From positions 12,615,374 to 12,679,373 of the forward strand of contig OW028580.1 in NCBI GenBank assembly GCA_932294295.1: a stretch of 64,000 nt of DNA. Direction: 5' to 3'. This document shows, piece after piece, positions 1 through 12,015 of this stretch (position 1 is the stretch's first letter; each line of letters opens with the position of its first letter). Source of the stretch: Alitta virens (Eukaryota > Annelida > Polychaeta > Phyllodocida > Nereididae). Made by a program: the position numbers and the translations under genes. Under the pieces are notes generated by a model that saw only the letters and a program-made list of their open reading frames with translations, was not told the DNA's origin and ran no database searches.

Positions 1-233
1 CAAGCAACCTTAAGAGCGATCTACGAGTGCCTCATGGATGCCTAATAACGGATGCTTGGTGAAGGACATTTGGCGAGCGTTTGACGTCCGCAGAGCGATC
101 TACGACTGCCTCATGTACGCTCATCGAAATAATTTATACGTGATTAACAGCCACGAATGAGGAAGTATAGTCAAATTTTGGCGTACGTGGTCATACGTAG
201 GTCTTATACGTGATAGTGTGAATGCCCCTTTAG
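1..233. mobile_element. Possible right end of a foldback DNA element
   Basis: The first 233 bases hold degenerate short repeats built on GAGCGATCTACGA-type and TACGTG-type words. They end in GTGTGAATGCCCCT followed by TTA. That end resembles the GGGGCT-TAA/TTA ends of the three foldback elements further right, which also carry variable minisatellites just inside their ends. The left part lies outside the window, so no inverted repeat or target duplication can be checked. Membership of the same family is an inference from the terminal bases only. Confidence 0.25.
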
Positions 234-769
234 ACTGAAAAATTCAGTATTGTTTACCAATGTAACCAACGCTTTTCTGCCTGGCACCACAGCACTCCTG
301 CAGTGAATGATAGTAACCTACCTGTACTACCACCACTCCTACTGCAGTTCTACCAGATATTTGCCATTTTAAGTTACATGCAGTTGGCCAAAGTGTATAC
401 TGTCCAGCCCAGTCATTATTAATGCTTACAAAATCATCTTGAGTTATGGACCAATGGTTAATTTTGAGGTTGGCTATGGGTCACAGAAACGCAAATCTTT
501 CCAGATTGCACACGTCATAATTTGAATGTAATAAGGGAAAATATTGGGTTAATTAGTCTGTCAGGTGTTTTAAATATATTTCAGTCCCTTTAGAGCAGCT
601 GGTCACAAACTTAAGTCACCTTCCTATGGTGGCTGAGAAGTAAATTTTCTGGTGAAAAGGTTTTGCCACCCGACAGTGGGTATAGTGCCCCCCGACAGTG
701 TAGGTTTCGCACCACGAAAGTGAAGGCTCATTCAAGTAACTGCAGGTATGCAACATTGTAAGAGTGACT
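234..769. other. Intergenic, no gene seen
   Basis: No reading frame with recognisable protein content and no clear repeat was found here. Confidence 0.5.
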
Positions 770-775
770 ACATTT

Positions 776-788
776 CCCCTCCTCCTCC

Positions 789-823
<35 letters not shown>

Positions 824-942
824 CTCCTCTTCTTCCTCCTCCTCCTCCTCCTCCTCCTCCTCCTCCTCCTCCTCCTCTTCCTCCTCCTCCTCCTCCTCCT
901 CCTCCTCCTCCTCCTCCTCTTCTTCATCCTCCTCCTCCTCTG
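776..942 (+). repeat. Polypyrimidine (TCC/CCT)n microsatellite
   Basis: About 165 bases are almost pure pyrimidine on the plus strand, made of CCT/TCC triplets with a few CTT interruptions. The poly-Pro, poly-Leu, poly-Glu and poly-Arg frames across it are artefacts of the repeat. Mirror-symmetric homopurine/homopyrimidine DNA like this can form triplex (H-DNA) structures; nothing shows a function here. Confidence 0.95.
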
Positions 943-1515
943 TCTTTCGCACTGGCCAGTGGGCCTACGACGATCAAGTGACTAAAGTTGCTGCTGGCAT
1001 GCGAGAGCACTGCAAAAGTCCTTACCACAAGTTAGTTGAAAGCCTGTATTGATGCGACCATATCTATTGATGTATTTTACCTGGAATTCTTTTTTTTAGA
1101 AATGGATTTCTTATGCCATTAGTTATAAAAATATCATTATTTCTACAGTCCTTAGTTTGCATGTAGAATTGAGTTGAAAAACCACGATAACAAGCGATTT
1201 TTCTAACTTACAAGATTAGTTGCATTTTGCATCGTTTTCAACTCAAGATTGTACACAAATTAAAAGCTGTAATATACAATATTAAAACATTTATAAAGTA
1301 GGAAATCACATTTCAAAAAAGGTAGTAACCAGTATTCTAGATAAAACACATCCAGAGATAAGAGCGCCTAAACACAGGCTCCCTTGCCGCGTGAGAGGGG
1401 ACTTGGCATCTACTGAATTGTTCTTTGCCAGGTAGATATACATAATATCCCTGTACGTTAAATATTTATGAAGTTAATAAGCTAGAGCCACTCTTGAGGG
1501 GGGCAAGTTAGCAGT
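943..1515. other. Intergenic, no gene seen
   Basis: AT-rich DNA with no protein-like frame and no obvious repeat. Confidence 0.5.
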
Positions 1516-1700
1516 GTCGTGCAACGAAAGTTGGTACTTTTGTGGTACGAAAGTTGGTACTTTCATAGTACAAAAGTTGGTACTTTTTTGGGCGAAAGTT
1601 GGGTACTTTTGTAGGGCAAAAATGGATAACTTTCGTGGCATGAAAAATGGATTGTCATGGTGTGAAAGGTGAGACTGTCGTGGTACGAAAGTTACTGTCT
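1516..1700. repeat. Short degenerate tandem repeat (GAAAGTTGGTACTTTT type)
   Basis: Several imperfect copies of an approximately 20-base unit (GTACGAAAGTTGGTACTTTT and variants) follow one another. The later copies drift to GAAAAATGGAT and GAAAGGTGAGACTGTCG. Confidence 0.7.
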
Positions 1701-1724
1701 ACCCACGAAACCACAAGACCAAGA

Positions 1725-1890
1725 AATGAACTGTTTAGCCATCGTACCTTCCAGATATCAATGTAAACATAGGATGCGCTGCAGCAAAACCCTCAGAGAA
1801 TCCCACATAGCACATAGGCAACATTAAAACTGTTCAGTGTTCGTCCAACAAGCAGGAGGGTGGGCGTTACACTTTCATTTCCAGATAGGC
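1725..1890 (-). repeat. Dispersed repeat family, copy A
   Basis: Read on the minus strand, this segment (GTAACGCCCACC, a TGTTGG block, then a CTGAGGTTTT block) matches the plus-strand segment at about 38715-38830 with scattered substitutions. It is therefore one copy of an interspersed repeat present in both orientations. No coding content was recognised. Confidence 0.6.
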
Positions 1891-1919
1891 TAGTAGAGAT
1901 ATGAAAATAGTGGGCTGAA

Positions 1920-2809
1920 CCCAGAACAAATTGCAACAGAAATGATTCCAGTGCTATTGAAACCCCATGGGCCTCTAGAAACACAGTTTTTCTCAATTAA
2001 CCAACGAACTGATGGAGTTAGACCCCAAGTATGTATGGAGGATGAAAATAAACTTGGGTATTGGGGACATTTTTGTACCAACAGCATGTCTCAATCTGTT
2101 TTAGTTTTGAGATATGGCACTTTCATTATTTCCAGTTTTTATGCGAAAGCCTGATATTATAGACATTTCCACTTTGGCCGTGCAAACTGAATTGCTAATT
2201 GCTGGCTCATAATTTTGCTTTATAAATTTAAATACACGTCAAAGCAATATATTCTCCTTAGAATGTAAAATTTGCCAGACGATTTTTAGGAATTCAGGAT
2301 ATAGATCACTCATGCACAATGCCACATGACTAGATTTTGCTACTATCCTCACCTGATGGAAATGTTACAGCATTGCTGCATAAGCCATGACATTGTCCAT
2401 AAGCAATTCAGCACTCAGGGCCATTTGTTCTACATGAAATTTTGTGCTTCCTTTAAAGCACGAAGCGTTACAGTTGGTTCATGGAAAAAATTTTCTTTTG
2501 CTTATTATTCATATGAATGTTGCCTATCATCTCATGTTCCTATATCTGTTCCATTTCACTAACCCCAATGGTTATGACTCATCATTGATGAGCAAGTGAT
2601 AAAGTGCTTGCACTTCTGCTGCACACTTGCATTTGTTGAGTCATGACTTGGATGCTTGCAGACATTATTACATGTAAAGCATTGGTTTTTTGAGGACACC
2701 ATCTTAGATTTATGCTAATTTTGGGTTGTTCCACTACTTGGATTTTCCATGATTTTTAGTATGTGTTTCTAAAGGCACTGGAATCATTTCTGTTGCAATT
2801 TGTTCTGGG
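1920..2809. repeat. Inverted repeat with 35-bp perfect arms
   Basis: The 35 bases at 1920-1954 recur as an exact reverse complement at 2775-2809, and the similarity continues imperfectly beyond the inner side. The arms are about 820 bases apart. The enclosed sequence has only short frames with no recognisable protein. This may be a small foldback element or two oppositely oriented copies of a repeat; no target duplication was identified. Confidence 0.65.
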
Positions 2810-2899
2810 TCAAATCATATCTCTACTTCACTAAAACAGTAAAAAAAAAAGCACCACTGCACTATTTTAGACATATTATGACAAACTTTTAAGCATGTA

Positions 2900-3110
2900 G
2901 GTGCAGTAATGTCAGAGTTCTGCTCCAGAAACGAAAAAAAAAGTTTTTTTCAATTTTTTCCCAAATCTTATAAAACATAACCAACATATGTCAGTGTCAG
3001 TACCAAAAGGCACCACTAGGCCATATAGAGTATTACCGTACACAATTGTGTTAGGGTAAGTGCATTAGTGTTAGAGTTCTGCTCCGGAAACGAAAGTGTT
3101 AGCAAATGAC
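2900..3110 (+). repeat. Dispersed repeat family, copy B
   Basis: The segment carries the words GTTCTGCTCC(A/G)GAAACGAAA and GGCCATATAGAGT in the same order as copies at 38570-38700 (plus) and 36190-36400, 36660-36860 and 38880-39000 (minus). It is a multi-copy interspersed repeat without a visible reading frame. Confidence 0.65.
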
Positions 3111-5847
3111 GTTTAGCTGAGATAAGACTTGCATTGCCTGACTCCATATCTAGAGGTCACCACATGACCACTCAGCTGCCTTTTATAAATTTCTGGTGAT
3201 ACAGTTATATAAAGTCAGTTGGGCAAGCTGTGAGGGCGTTGCTGAGCCTAATCTCTGAGTTCTACAATGCATGCCCAATTATTATTCAAGTCACTATTTT
3301 GAGAATATTTTAGCAATGAAGTATCAGTGTGACTTCAAATCATTTTTATTTACTTGTTGTACTGACATAATCTGTAAATATTGTTGCTATATACAGTGAA
3401 TTTTTGGTCAAATTTAGGTGTGCATAATTATTATGCAGGTTAAGTGTAGTGAATCAGAAATGACCAATAAAGTTTGATGAACACTGGAATAAATGATTGA
3501 ATATTATCAGAAGAGCAGAAAAAACACACATTTTAAACATAATTTTGTCATATGGTGTGATAAAAAAATAATTTTGTATTGTTTTCAAAATCAATTATTT
3601 GTAGCATTTTAGAAGACCAAGCATGCTTATTATATGCTTTAATGACCCCTCATTCACTGCACATATTCATATATCCAGTCAGACCACCAGGTTTGGTCAT
3701 CACTTAACACAATTTCAAGAATCAAATTGATCAGATTCGACTATTTGATGATATTCGACATAAATGAAAGATAAATCAAACATTATGAAGTAGATTAATT
3801 GATCTGTGGGGTGAGTGTTCATAAGTATAAAATAGACAAAAAGGTTGGGAAATGGGTATATTCGATTGTAATAGCAGAGTTTATTTAATACAGTGAAAAG
3901 GTCAATGCCGCTGTTTAAGACAAAAAGATTTAAACTTATTGAGCTGAAATTACATAAGTTAAAAAATGACCCTTATATAGGGAATTACTTGTGCTGCAAA
4001 TTGTGTAGCCAGAAAAACTTATAAATATTTGTAAATCATAGCATAGGCTCATTTTATAAATGATTACTCCAAAGTGACAATTCATCAAAGAGGGCCGGAA
4101 TTAAACATTCATAATGAGGCTGCAGGGGGTCATTTCAAAACTGGGACTGGAAACATCTTACACTTTGAACGGAAAAATATACCACAATGCTGTAATAGTG
4201 GTATGATATTACTGTTTACTTTGAAATTTTGTTAATGTCACAAAATATTTTAATATATTTCAAGTATACATAAAGTAGAAGTAATCAAAATTATTTGGAA
4301 TGCTTATATATATGGAATTCCATCACTGTCATGCTATTCAAAAAGTTATCATTCCATTAATTGTCCAAAAAATAGTGGAAAGTGATGAGCTGGTGAGTTG
4401 CATAATAATTATGCACACTTAAATTTCATATTTGCTTGTTTAATATTAGAATTATAAAAAATAACAAACGTGAGTGCATGTGAATTAGCTGTCACACCCA
4501 CACAATGAAATGACTTCAAGGTGGGGGAACTTTGTGTATCAAATAGTTATGAACTCTCAAGAAGAAATAATTTAAAAGAAAACATAATACTCATTCCTTT
4601 GTAATATTTTGTTTATTACATAACAGTGGAGTATATTACAATTCGGTCTGCTCAGTACAAAGGGTATACATTTAGTGAATGTCTCATCTGCATAATATTA
4701 CTTGGCATAAAGGCAAAATGCGAATGGAGGAAAAAAAAAGAAGTATAGAATCATTACTAGATATTTCATGTTGATATAACATACCCCATTGCAAATAAGA
4801 CAGCTGTAATAAGGCATAAATTCCAGCTGTATTAAAAACAAAGTTATTTGAAAGTTTAACCAATATTTCATCTATGAGGGTCTTACTGTGATTAGTTATT
4901 CTAGTAGGCTAGATAATTTTAGAAATAAATCCATTAGCAAATATGCCTTCAAAATAATCATTAAATATGTTCCTCTCCTTTATTTTGTGAAGGTAAATAT
5001 TAAAATCAACTGTTATTGTAACACTTTTAACTCTATTATGTGCTGAAGCTTGTGTAGTATCTGGTCAAGTTCACTTATAAAACTATTATAGTAGGGTGAG
5101 AATTGAAAAACTGAGCTTGCTTCATTATCATTATCGATGTTTCCTCATTCACCAAGTCTAAAAAATTATAATTTGTTTCTGCCATGAGCATGTATTAAAG
5201 AGTGAATGGAGTAGCATGTAATGTAATGCAATGACAAGTGAACCTTGATAGGCCATTAAACATTTCTTGAATATTGATAAGAGTTTTAGTTGCATATTAT
5301 TTACTAATAGAGTATTTTTTTCAAGATCAAAAGGTGGCTTTGAAGATGAATAGAAATTTAGTTGATGAATAGTTATGTGGTATTCCAGCATTGTTTAAAT
5401 ATATGGCATAGGTGATCAGTAGGGGAGAACCCAGCCAGAGGGGAACTCAGTGAAGTCTACCTCTGTGGGGGACCCTAGAGATGTTTCTAAAATTCCCAAG
5501 AGGGCACCACAGGGACCGATGTTTAACCCCTATTTGACAAGGAGGCAATGTGTTGATTTCTCATGTAATTAATGACATGGGGAGTTTTAAAGTGCTCACC
5601 ATCAAACATAAGGGCTGTAATTCAATACTTGGAGTAAAAGCAGCAAATTTGATATTAATTAAAAGTTTATCTAAACTGAAACAAATTAGGAAGAATTCCA
5701 TTTATAAAAGGTACAGAAAGCAGACACAGTTCCCAGCACATGGGGACTCTGCATTAGTTATTTTGTGATTTTAGTTATATCCCTACACTTACATAATTAA
5801 ATTTATCAAGCCCTTTTTATCCATTCATAAAGACTATATATCTCTAA
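3111..5847. other. AT-rich intergenic DNA
   Basis: About 2.7 kb of AT-rich sequence. The longest frames (for example 5158-5391 minus and 5550-5768 plus) are short and match no family I recognise. No splice-linked exons or structured repeats were seen. Confidence 0.5.
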
Positions 5848-6470
5848 GACAGTCATGATCATAGTCAATGACTGTAGAGTTCCCCAAACAATGGGACTGT
5901 CTATAATTTGACTTATATTGTGACTATGGTGATTCAAATTGCCAATAGTCACCTTTGTTATCAGTGTCACTCATGTAGCTTCATTAACAAGACTTTAGTT
6001 AATCTGTATAGACAGTCATAATTATAGTCAATGACTACAGTTCCCTGCACAAGGGGACTATGTCATTAATTTGTCTGATACTGCAACTACAGTAATTCAA
6101 GTAACCAATAGTCACCTTTGTTACTCATGTAGATTCATTAGCAAGAATTTAGTCCATTCATATAGACTATAGGACAGTCATGATAATAGTCAATGAATAC
6201 AGTTCCCTGCACAAGGGGACTATGTCATTATTTGTCTTATACTGTGACTACAGTAACTCAAGTAGCCAATAGTCACATGTGGTACTCATGTAGCTTCATT
6301 AACAAGACTTTAGTTTATTTGCATATTTAGACAGTCATAATTATAGTCAATGACTACAGTTCGCCGGAACAAGGAGACTATGTCATTTTTTTTCCTTTAC
6401 TGTGACTACAGTAACTCAAGTAGCCAATAGTCACCTTTGTTACTCATGTGGATTCATGAACAACAGGTCA
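5848..6470 (+). repeat. Four-copy tandem repeat, period about 160 bp
   Basis: Copies begin with GACAGTCAT at 5848, 6011, 6173 and 6330, giving periods of 163, 162 and 157 bases. Each copy has the same internal order: a TAGTCAATGA block, a GGGACTATG block, a CCAATAGTCACCTTTGTTA block and a GATTCAT block. Copies differ by substitutions and small indels, so this is an old satellite-like array. No coding content. Confidence 0.9.
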
Positions 6471-7705
6471 AACTTAATAAGTTGAAATAGAAACCCCGTG
6501 CTCACGCAAAAGGACGTATTAATAGGTCCTTATTACCTAATATTTCCTGAAAGCAAGCATGTTCTCTTTTGTGGAAAAAAGAATTTTCTTGCTGATAATG
6601 CCTAGGCTTAGTGTACATATGTAAAGACCCAATTCTTCTGAATCCACACTCCAGAGCTACATCTCCTCTTTCGGGATAGCTCTAGGTTACTCAAATGCTT
6701 ATTGGGTCATTTTAAGTTTTGCCACATTTAGTCAGGGGTATAATCAATTGGTCATTGTGATATTTTTGATCTTGTAATTTCCGACAATAACAGGGTTTGA
6801 ATTATTGAGAGAGTGCATGCTGCAGGACTTGTTCTTAGTGACACATATCAGCTGCAGTAGTTTACAAATAAGACATTTCCTAGTTACTTCACCTCTGAAG
6901 CCACAGAAAATATAATATTTGCACAGAATCCTTCAGTGTTTTTTATACGTCCATATAGATATGGTATTAGATGGTAAGAAGGTTGGTTCCGGTTTTGATT
7001 CAGCAAGGTCATAAAATTGAAACAGAAATAACCACCTCAACAATTAATAAATTAAACAGCTGGGATTACAATCTGTGTGTATTGCTTTTTGCAGATCTTT
7101 AAATGGGTAACGTTTGACTTCAGAGATCGCTCACTCAAGCATTTCCTTGACGATTGCATAATCCTTTTTACTGCTTGTTCCTATTGTCGTGCTGAAGGAA
7201 CCCTGTGGATTTCACTGGAATTGAATGGCTGGATTAGAAAATGTAGGCACATATTTTAGGGGGAACTTACTTTTATTGAGGTGTTTATAATGGCATTCCA
7301 TTATTATAACAAAAGAGGTAGCAGCTCCTTTTTTTAATGCCGCACCATGTATAACATTAATTTTACATTATCAGTGATGTTATCAACATGGCAACTGCTG
7401 CATCCTCCAAAAACTTACCTTACTTCTGTCAGACGTCAGGGTCTTTGGAATCCAGTTCTTCTAAACAATTAGATCTATACGCGACATATATTTCTGTGTT
7501 ACAACTCCCAAACCCCTAACGAACTATGGAATTTCCAAAATGGACTCATCTATCTCAGGGGAGGCAGGTTATCTCCAGTACTAATGTATCCTTTTCCCAT
7601 ATTTGTATCCAGTATTCTTTATAATATGCTATTGTAACACTCATAGGCATCTCTTCAATGTTCAAGAATATGTCATTTGCATATTCTATCATTACATTGT
7701 TGTGC
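6471..7705. other. Intergenic, flank of the gypsy element
   Basis: No recognisable gene. The short frame at 7077-7259 has no family signature. Confidence 0.45.
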
Positions 7706-7709
7706 AATG

Positions 7710-8009
7710 TGTAAGGTCCTTCAGACTTGACTCAAACGAAGACAAAGAATACATTTTGGAGCTTTATTGGCCCTGCCCTAGCCAAACGTCCTGTCTATTC
7801 ACTATTCTGGACCAAACTGATGCCGCCAGCATCCCTGTAGCCCCCTATAGCCCACTCTGGCCAATAGGAACCCAACCACACCCCTATCACGTGCTCCCCT
7901 TACTGGGGCATAGGAAATGCCCCACATTCTAGGTCAACAGCCTCACACAGAGGTCACTGGGGTCATGGGAACGAGTAACATTAAAAAAAACGGATTCCAG
8001 GTCATCACA
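7710..8009 (-). repeat. 3' LTR of the gypsy element
   Basis: A 300-base LTR that reads TGTGATGACC...CCTTACA on the minus strand, with TG/CA ends. Its inner-left 114 bases (7710 onward) match 25762 onward without a visible difference. The rest matches the pieces at 25952-26037 and 35117-35286 with a few changes. The left LTR lacks the CCCTAA tract found in the other LTR, so that tract is a later addition there. Confidence 0.9.
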
Positions 8010-8021
8010 CTGTCCTCTCCC
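8010..8021 (-). promoter_or_regulatory. Polypurine tract
   Basis: Directly upstream (in element sense) of the 3' LTR the minus strand reads GGGAGAGGACAG. This purine-rich tract sits where the plus-strand primer of LTR retroelements is expected. Confidence 0.75.
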
Positions 8022-8978
8022 AATAATGAGGCATGTCCACATGCCTCCAGAAGAGTCCAGAGGAGACCTAATCACTAATGTTTACTGGGGGGATTTAGGC
8101 AGCATCAGCAGTGACTTTTAACAAAGTATCCACTACTGGTTAACAATGAGTAGGACGTTTTGACTAGCGGTCAGGGCAGACATGTCATAAGCAACAACAT
8201 TACATCAACAACATCAACAACCCACCCCAGCCCAATGATAGCCGGACACAAATACATGACATTAAGCACATAACAAGGCCATTACTGGCACAACAATACG
8301 GCTTCCCGTCAAAGTCCACAAGAGTCCACAATGATTTCACACTTTTCTTAAAACAAAGAGTCAATTCTCCGGGTCCCTGTCACAGGGCACTAGCTCCGGG
8401 GGAGCTGTCAGTCACACTCCAGAGGCACAGTCCACTCACACAGTCCTGGGACTAGTTACAGTTCATAGCCATACACCGGCTGACAGCTGTCAAACCGTGA
8501 CCTTGTCAGGTCAACTGTCAGAATCTGGCGCATTGAAATCACTACAAAGATGGACACTCCTGTGCATTGAAATCACTACACACAATAATCCAACCAGTTT
8601 GGGTATCCGTTAGGCACTCCACCTAATAAGCCCACAGACCTATTCAAGGTCAAGTCACCACACATTAGGCAAGCCTAAACCCAATTCTATTGTCATTCCG
8701 TGGTAGTGTCCATGTAGGGTATCCGATATGCTATCCAGGGGCGTATTCTGGGTCGTTTTCCGTTGATCAGTCTGCCTGAGGCCGCCACCCAGGAGGACCA
8801 GTGACACACGTCCTTGTCACCACATGGCCTCCGGGGGGAGCAGGTCAGTTCATTGTCCAGGAACATTTCCGGTTGGCATCTGGGGGTCGGTGTCTGGGGA
8901 TGTTATCCGGAGGGGGGGGGCAGTGGGCCCAAGTATCGGGCCACACACCGGAGGCTGGGGGGAGCCGGATGGGAAGAC
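8022..8978 (-). other. Gypsy 3' noncoding region
   Basis: The stretch between the stop of the third ORF and the polypurine tract has no convincing minus-strand frame. The plus-strand frames at 8801-9106 and 8814-9428 are GC-rich frames mostly opposite the third ORF and are not considered genes. Confidence 0.6.
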
Positions 8979-10658
8979 TCAGGGTTGGGACACCTCCTTC
9001 CACATCCGGCATTGCTCCTCAGACATCCTGGTCACTTCCTCCAGAAGGAGGTAGGCCTGTCTCTCAGCGTCCCGGCGCCTCCGTTTCTCTGCCTCCATTT
9101 CTTTGAGGGCCCCATCTCTCGGTCGGGTCACCTCCTCCTTGTTCGGGACATTGGCTGCAATCTGGGCCCGGGCCCTCACCAGGTCTTTCATCAGGTCCTG
9201 TACCTGTTCCTCAGGGGTCATCTCCGAGGTGAGCCGCCCCATCCGGTTCTCCTTCCTCTCCCTGAGAGTTCGCGGGGGAGGGGACCCAGTGGCAGGGGCG
9301 AGGGCTCGCCCTGTGGTGGTCATCTTCACCCTTGTCTGGGTGGACATGGACGGTGTCCAGGTCAGGGTGGTGGATATGAGGGAGGGAACCACCTGAGTCC
9401 TCATGGGGGACAGTCTGGAGGCCGGTAGTGACGCATCAGTGTGAGGCCCCCTAATTTCCTCCAAGGCTGTGGTGGCCACAACCCTCTCGGCTTCCCTCCG
9501 GGTCGCCCTATGTTGTAATTCCAGGTGGCGGCGGAAGTTGGACTTCCTGTCTGCCACAAACCCAACGGTGCACCTGGGACACTGGTACCCCAGGTAAGAG
9601 GAATGGTGCGAGGTCGCCATGTGGCGACTCAGGGCCTTCCTGGAGGTCACTACCTTAGTGCAACGAGCACAAGGGAAGGCCTCCTGGGACGTCCGGACCG
9701 GATGGATACAGGAAGGGGTTGGACTGGAGGAAACTTCGCTTGGGGTAGCGCTTCCCTCTGCTCCAGCTGGCAACGTCGAGATCCAAGTGGTGTATCGGTC
9801 AGCCAAGGGAGACTCCTGAGGGGAGGCACTGGGGGACTGGGCCACGGAGACTGGGGAAGGAGCCACAGAGACTGGGGAAGTGACTGACAGAGCCCCCATG
9901 TCTGGGGCGACAGCGTCACTGGGGAACTCTGGAACAGACACCTTTGCCCCAGTGTCATCAGTACTGACGACGGGGTCTTCTGGGGCCTGGTCCAGGGTTC
10001 GATCTTCCTCATCCTCTGCTGCTGGGCTGCCCGGTGGGGGTGTGATGAGGCTGTAGGGGCCCAGTAACGGGGCCTCCTTACAATCCCCACCCACCCTGAC
10101 TGCTTTCGCATAGGAGGTCGCCTGGGCCGAGGAAGGGGTGGTCCATTGGGCCTGGGGAGACCCAGCATACCACGCCCGGTCGGCCATGTCTCGGAGAACG
10201 TCCTCCAGCTGACATTGGGGCCCCAGCTCATCCTGGATCCATTGGAGGAGGACTGCCATGTCCTCCTGTAAGGGCTTAGCCCGGACAAGCCGGCGGAACC
10301 GAACGAGTTCCGGGGCCTGGCCTGCTACTCCAATGGGCTCGTATGCCCTGGATTCCATGAAGGCCCACATGTACTGCTGGGCCTCCTGCTCCCTCTCCAC
10401 TGTCCAGTACTCCTGGTTGACTGGGGTTGCCCCCTGTACGTCAACTGGAGTTGCCTCCTGCTCAAAGACTGGGGTTGCCCCCGGACGGCGCGCTGGAGTG
10501 GTCTCCTGTCAAAGGACTGGGATTGCCCCCTGATAGTCCAAGTGGCGACCACAGACAGCCTCCACCTCATTTTCCTCCACTGTCACCTGGAGATCCACTC
10601 CTGCAGCGTCTTGGGCCTGCATGACCACATCAGCCAACTCACTGCAGTCCATATTCAT
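8979..10658 (-). pseudogene. Gypsy third ORF with C2H2 zinc fingers (env position), one nonsense codon
   Basis: The frame starts at an ATG at 10658, reads about 49 codons to a TGA at 10509-10511, and then stays open in the same frame to 8979, for about 560 codons in all. Just after the stop are three Gly/Glu-Ala-Thr-Pro-Val repeats. The middle is rich in Pro, Ser and Asp. Two C2H2 zinc fingers follow (C-x2-C with H-x4-H and C-x2-C with H-x4-H, around DNA 9550-9690), and the C-terminus is a charged, probably coiled-coil segment (9000-9200). It lies between integrase and the 3' LTR, where env sits in retroviruses, but shows no signal peptide or membrane segment. A nucleic-acid-binding or assembly role is only inferred. 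The single TGA may be a recent mutation in this copy. Confidence 0.7.
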
Positions 10659-12015
10659 ATTTGGCAAATTCAATCAAATTCTTTGCCAAGGGCAGCGTAT
10701 GTCCTTTCTGAATCAAATTCAAGAAAGGAGTGATGCAAGGGGACCTGCATCTCTATGTCTTTCCCCCCACAGGCAATAAAATTCGCCAAATATGGAATTT
10801 TGGCACCATTTACCCCACCCCCCCTCATAATGAAGGGTCAACTCGGTCAACCTGCCAACCAAGGGGGGTGTTGGAACCATCTTAACAGACACCCCTTTGT
10901 GCCAACTTGCTGAATTAATGACCTTAAATGGCAGAGGTCAAAAGTCCAGGCACTTTTTGGCGGGATTTAACAAGCAAGAAACACGTGTTTCCATCGATAA
11001 AGAAACCCCAACCTGCCAACAAACACAAAATTAATGGAATCAGTATCTAGAACCTTTCAGGACCCACCCAATGGAACAGACCCAAAACTAACAAGTTTCA
11101 CAACTCCATAACTGATGTCATCCATTAAACCAGCACAAATTTGTCATGTGCCAAACCGTTACATGATAAAACTCAGAGAAAGAAATACACTATCTGACAA
11201 ATTACCACATAAAAACAGCTATTCCTATTTCTAGAAATTACAGCTGACATACTACAGCAAAAACCACTGCTAGGACACCGAAAAATAACTCAATTTGTCA
11301 CAGCAACATGCACATAAATATGAGCAAGACAAGACACCCATGTTTCCGCAATCTTATTAAAAATAAGAGAGATATTCCTATTAGAAGTTAAAGTCACACA
11401 TAACTCACTAGGCGAGTGAATAAAACCTTCGGAGAAAGGTCATGTCACACTGACACTTTCTTTGGAAAACCACATCAGGTACAGGATACAACTTAAAGAA
11501 TTAAAATTTGCCCTACGGAATTCTTAAGCTGATTCACTTCTTTCCGGACAGTTTCACTAGCCTACTCCGTATTAATGAAAAAGTAACTCACTAAAATTAG
11601 CAAGAAGATCCCACTCAATCAAAAATAACTGCCAATTACACCAAATTCACTCTATACATATTTTCACTGTATAGACGACAGACCGGGATTTGAACTAGTG
11701 AACCTTAATCAAATCCAATGTTGTGACCATATCTGTCAGGTGGCTGTCTCAGCCTCTTTGCAATAAAGGGCTCAGCCTCAGGATTCAGTCTGGAATCCTC
11801 AGCCAGCCAGGGTGACGCCATTTTCCCGCCACATTCCACGTGGTTTGCAGGCATCAACCTGGGCGCTTCTCTGCGGCCTGTACCCACGTGGGTAGACGGC
11901 GCTGCATCAGCGTTTGGGGGCGCCGCATCATCTCCCAGCATCACGTGTTCAGAGGATGCTGCTGCTGGCCTCACTGCACTCCGAAGTACACCATCTCGCG
12001 TTTCCCCAGATCGCG
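10659..12015 (-). other. Gypsy spacer between integrase and third ORF
   Basis: No protein-like frame continues through this 1.35-kb stretch. A tRNA B-box-like word (AGTTCAAATCCCGG on the minus strand, about 11685-11700) is present, but without an A box or cloverleaf. The minus frame at 11705-11974 is Ala/Pro-rich and unrecognised. Confidence 0.5.

Noticed and set aside
616..985. Poly-Arg, poly-Glu, poly-Pro and poly-Leu reading frames
   Set aside because: They are translations of the TCC/CCT microsatellite on both strands and have no other protein content.
8801..9428. Plus-strand frames of 97-204 codons
   Set aside because: They lie mostly opposite the zinc-finger ORF of the gypsy element and its flank; GC-rich composition alone keeps them open.
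11670..11702. Possible tRNA gene (B-box-like AGTTCAAATCCCGG on the minus strand)
   Set aside because: No A box, anticodon arm or acceptor stem could be fitted around it.
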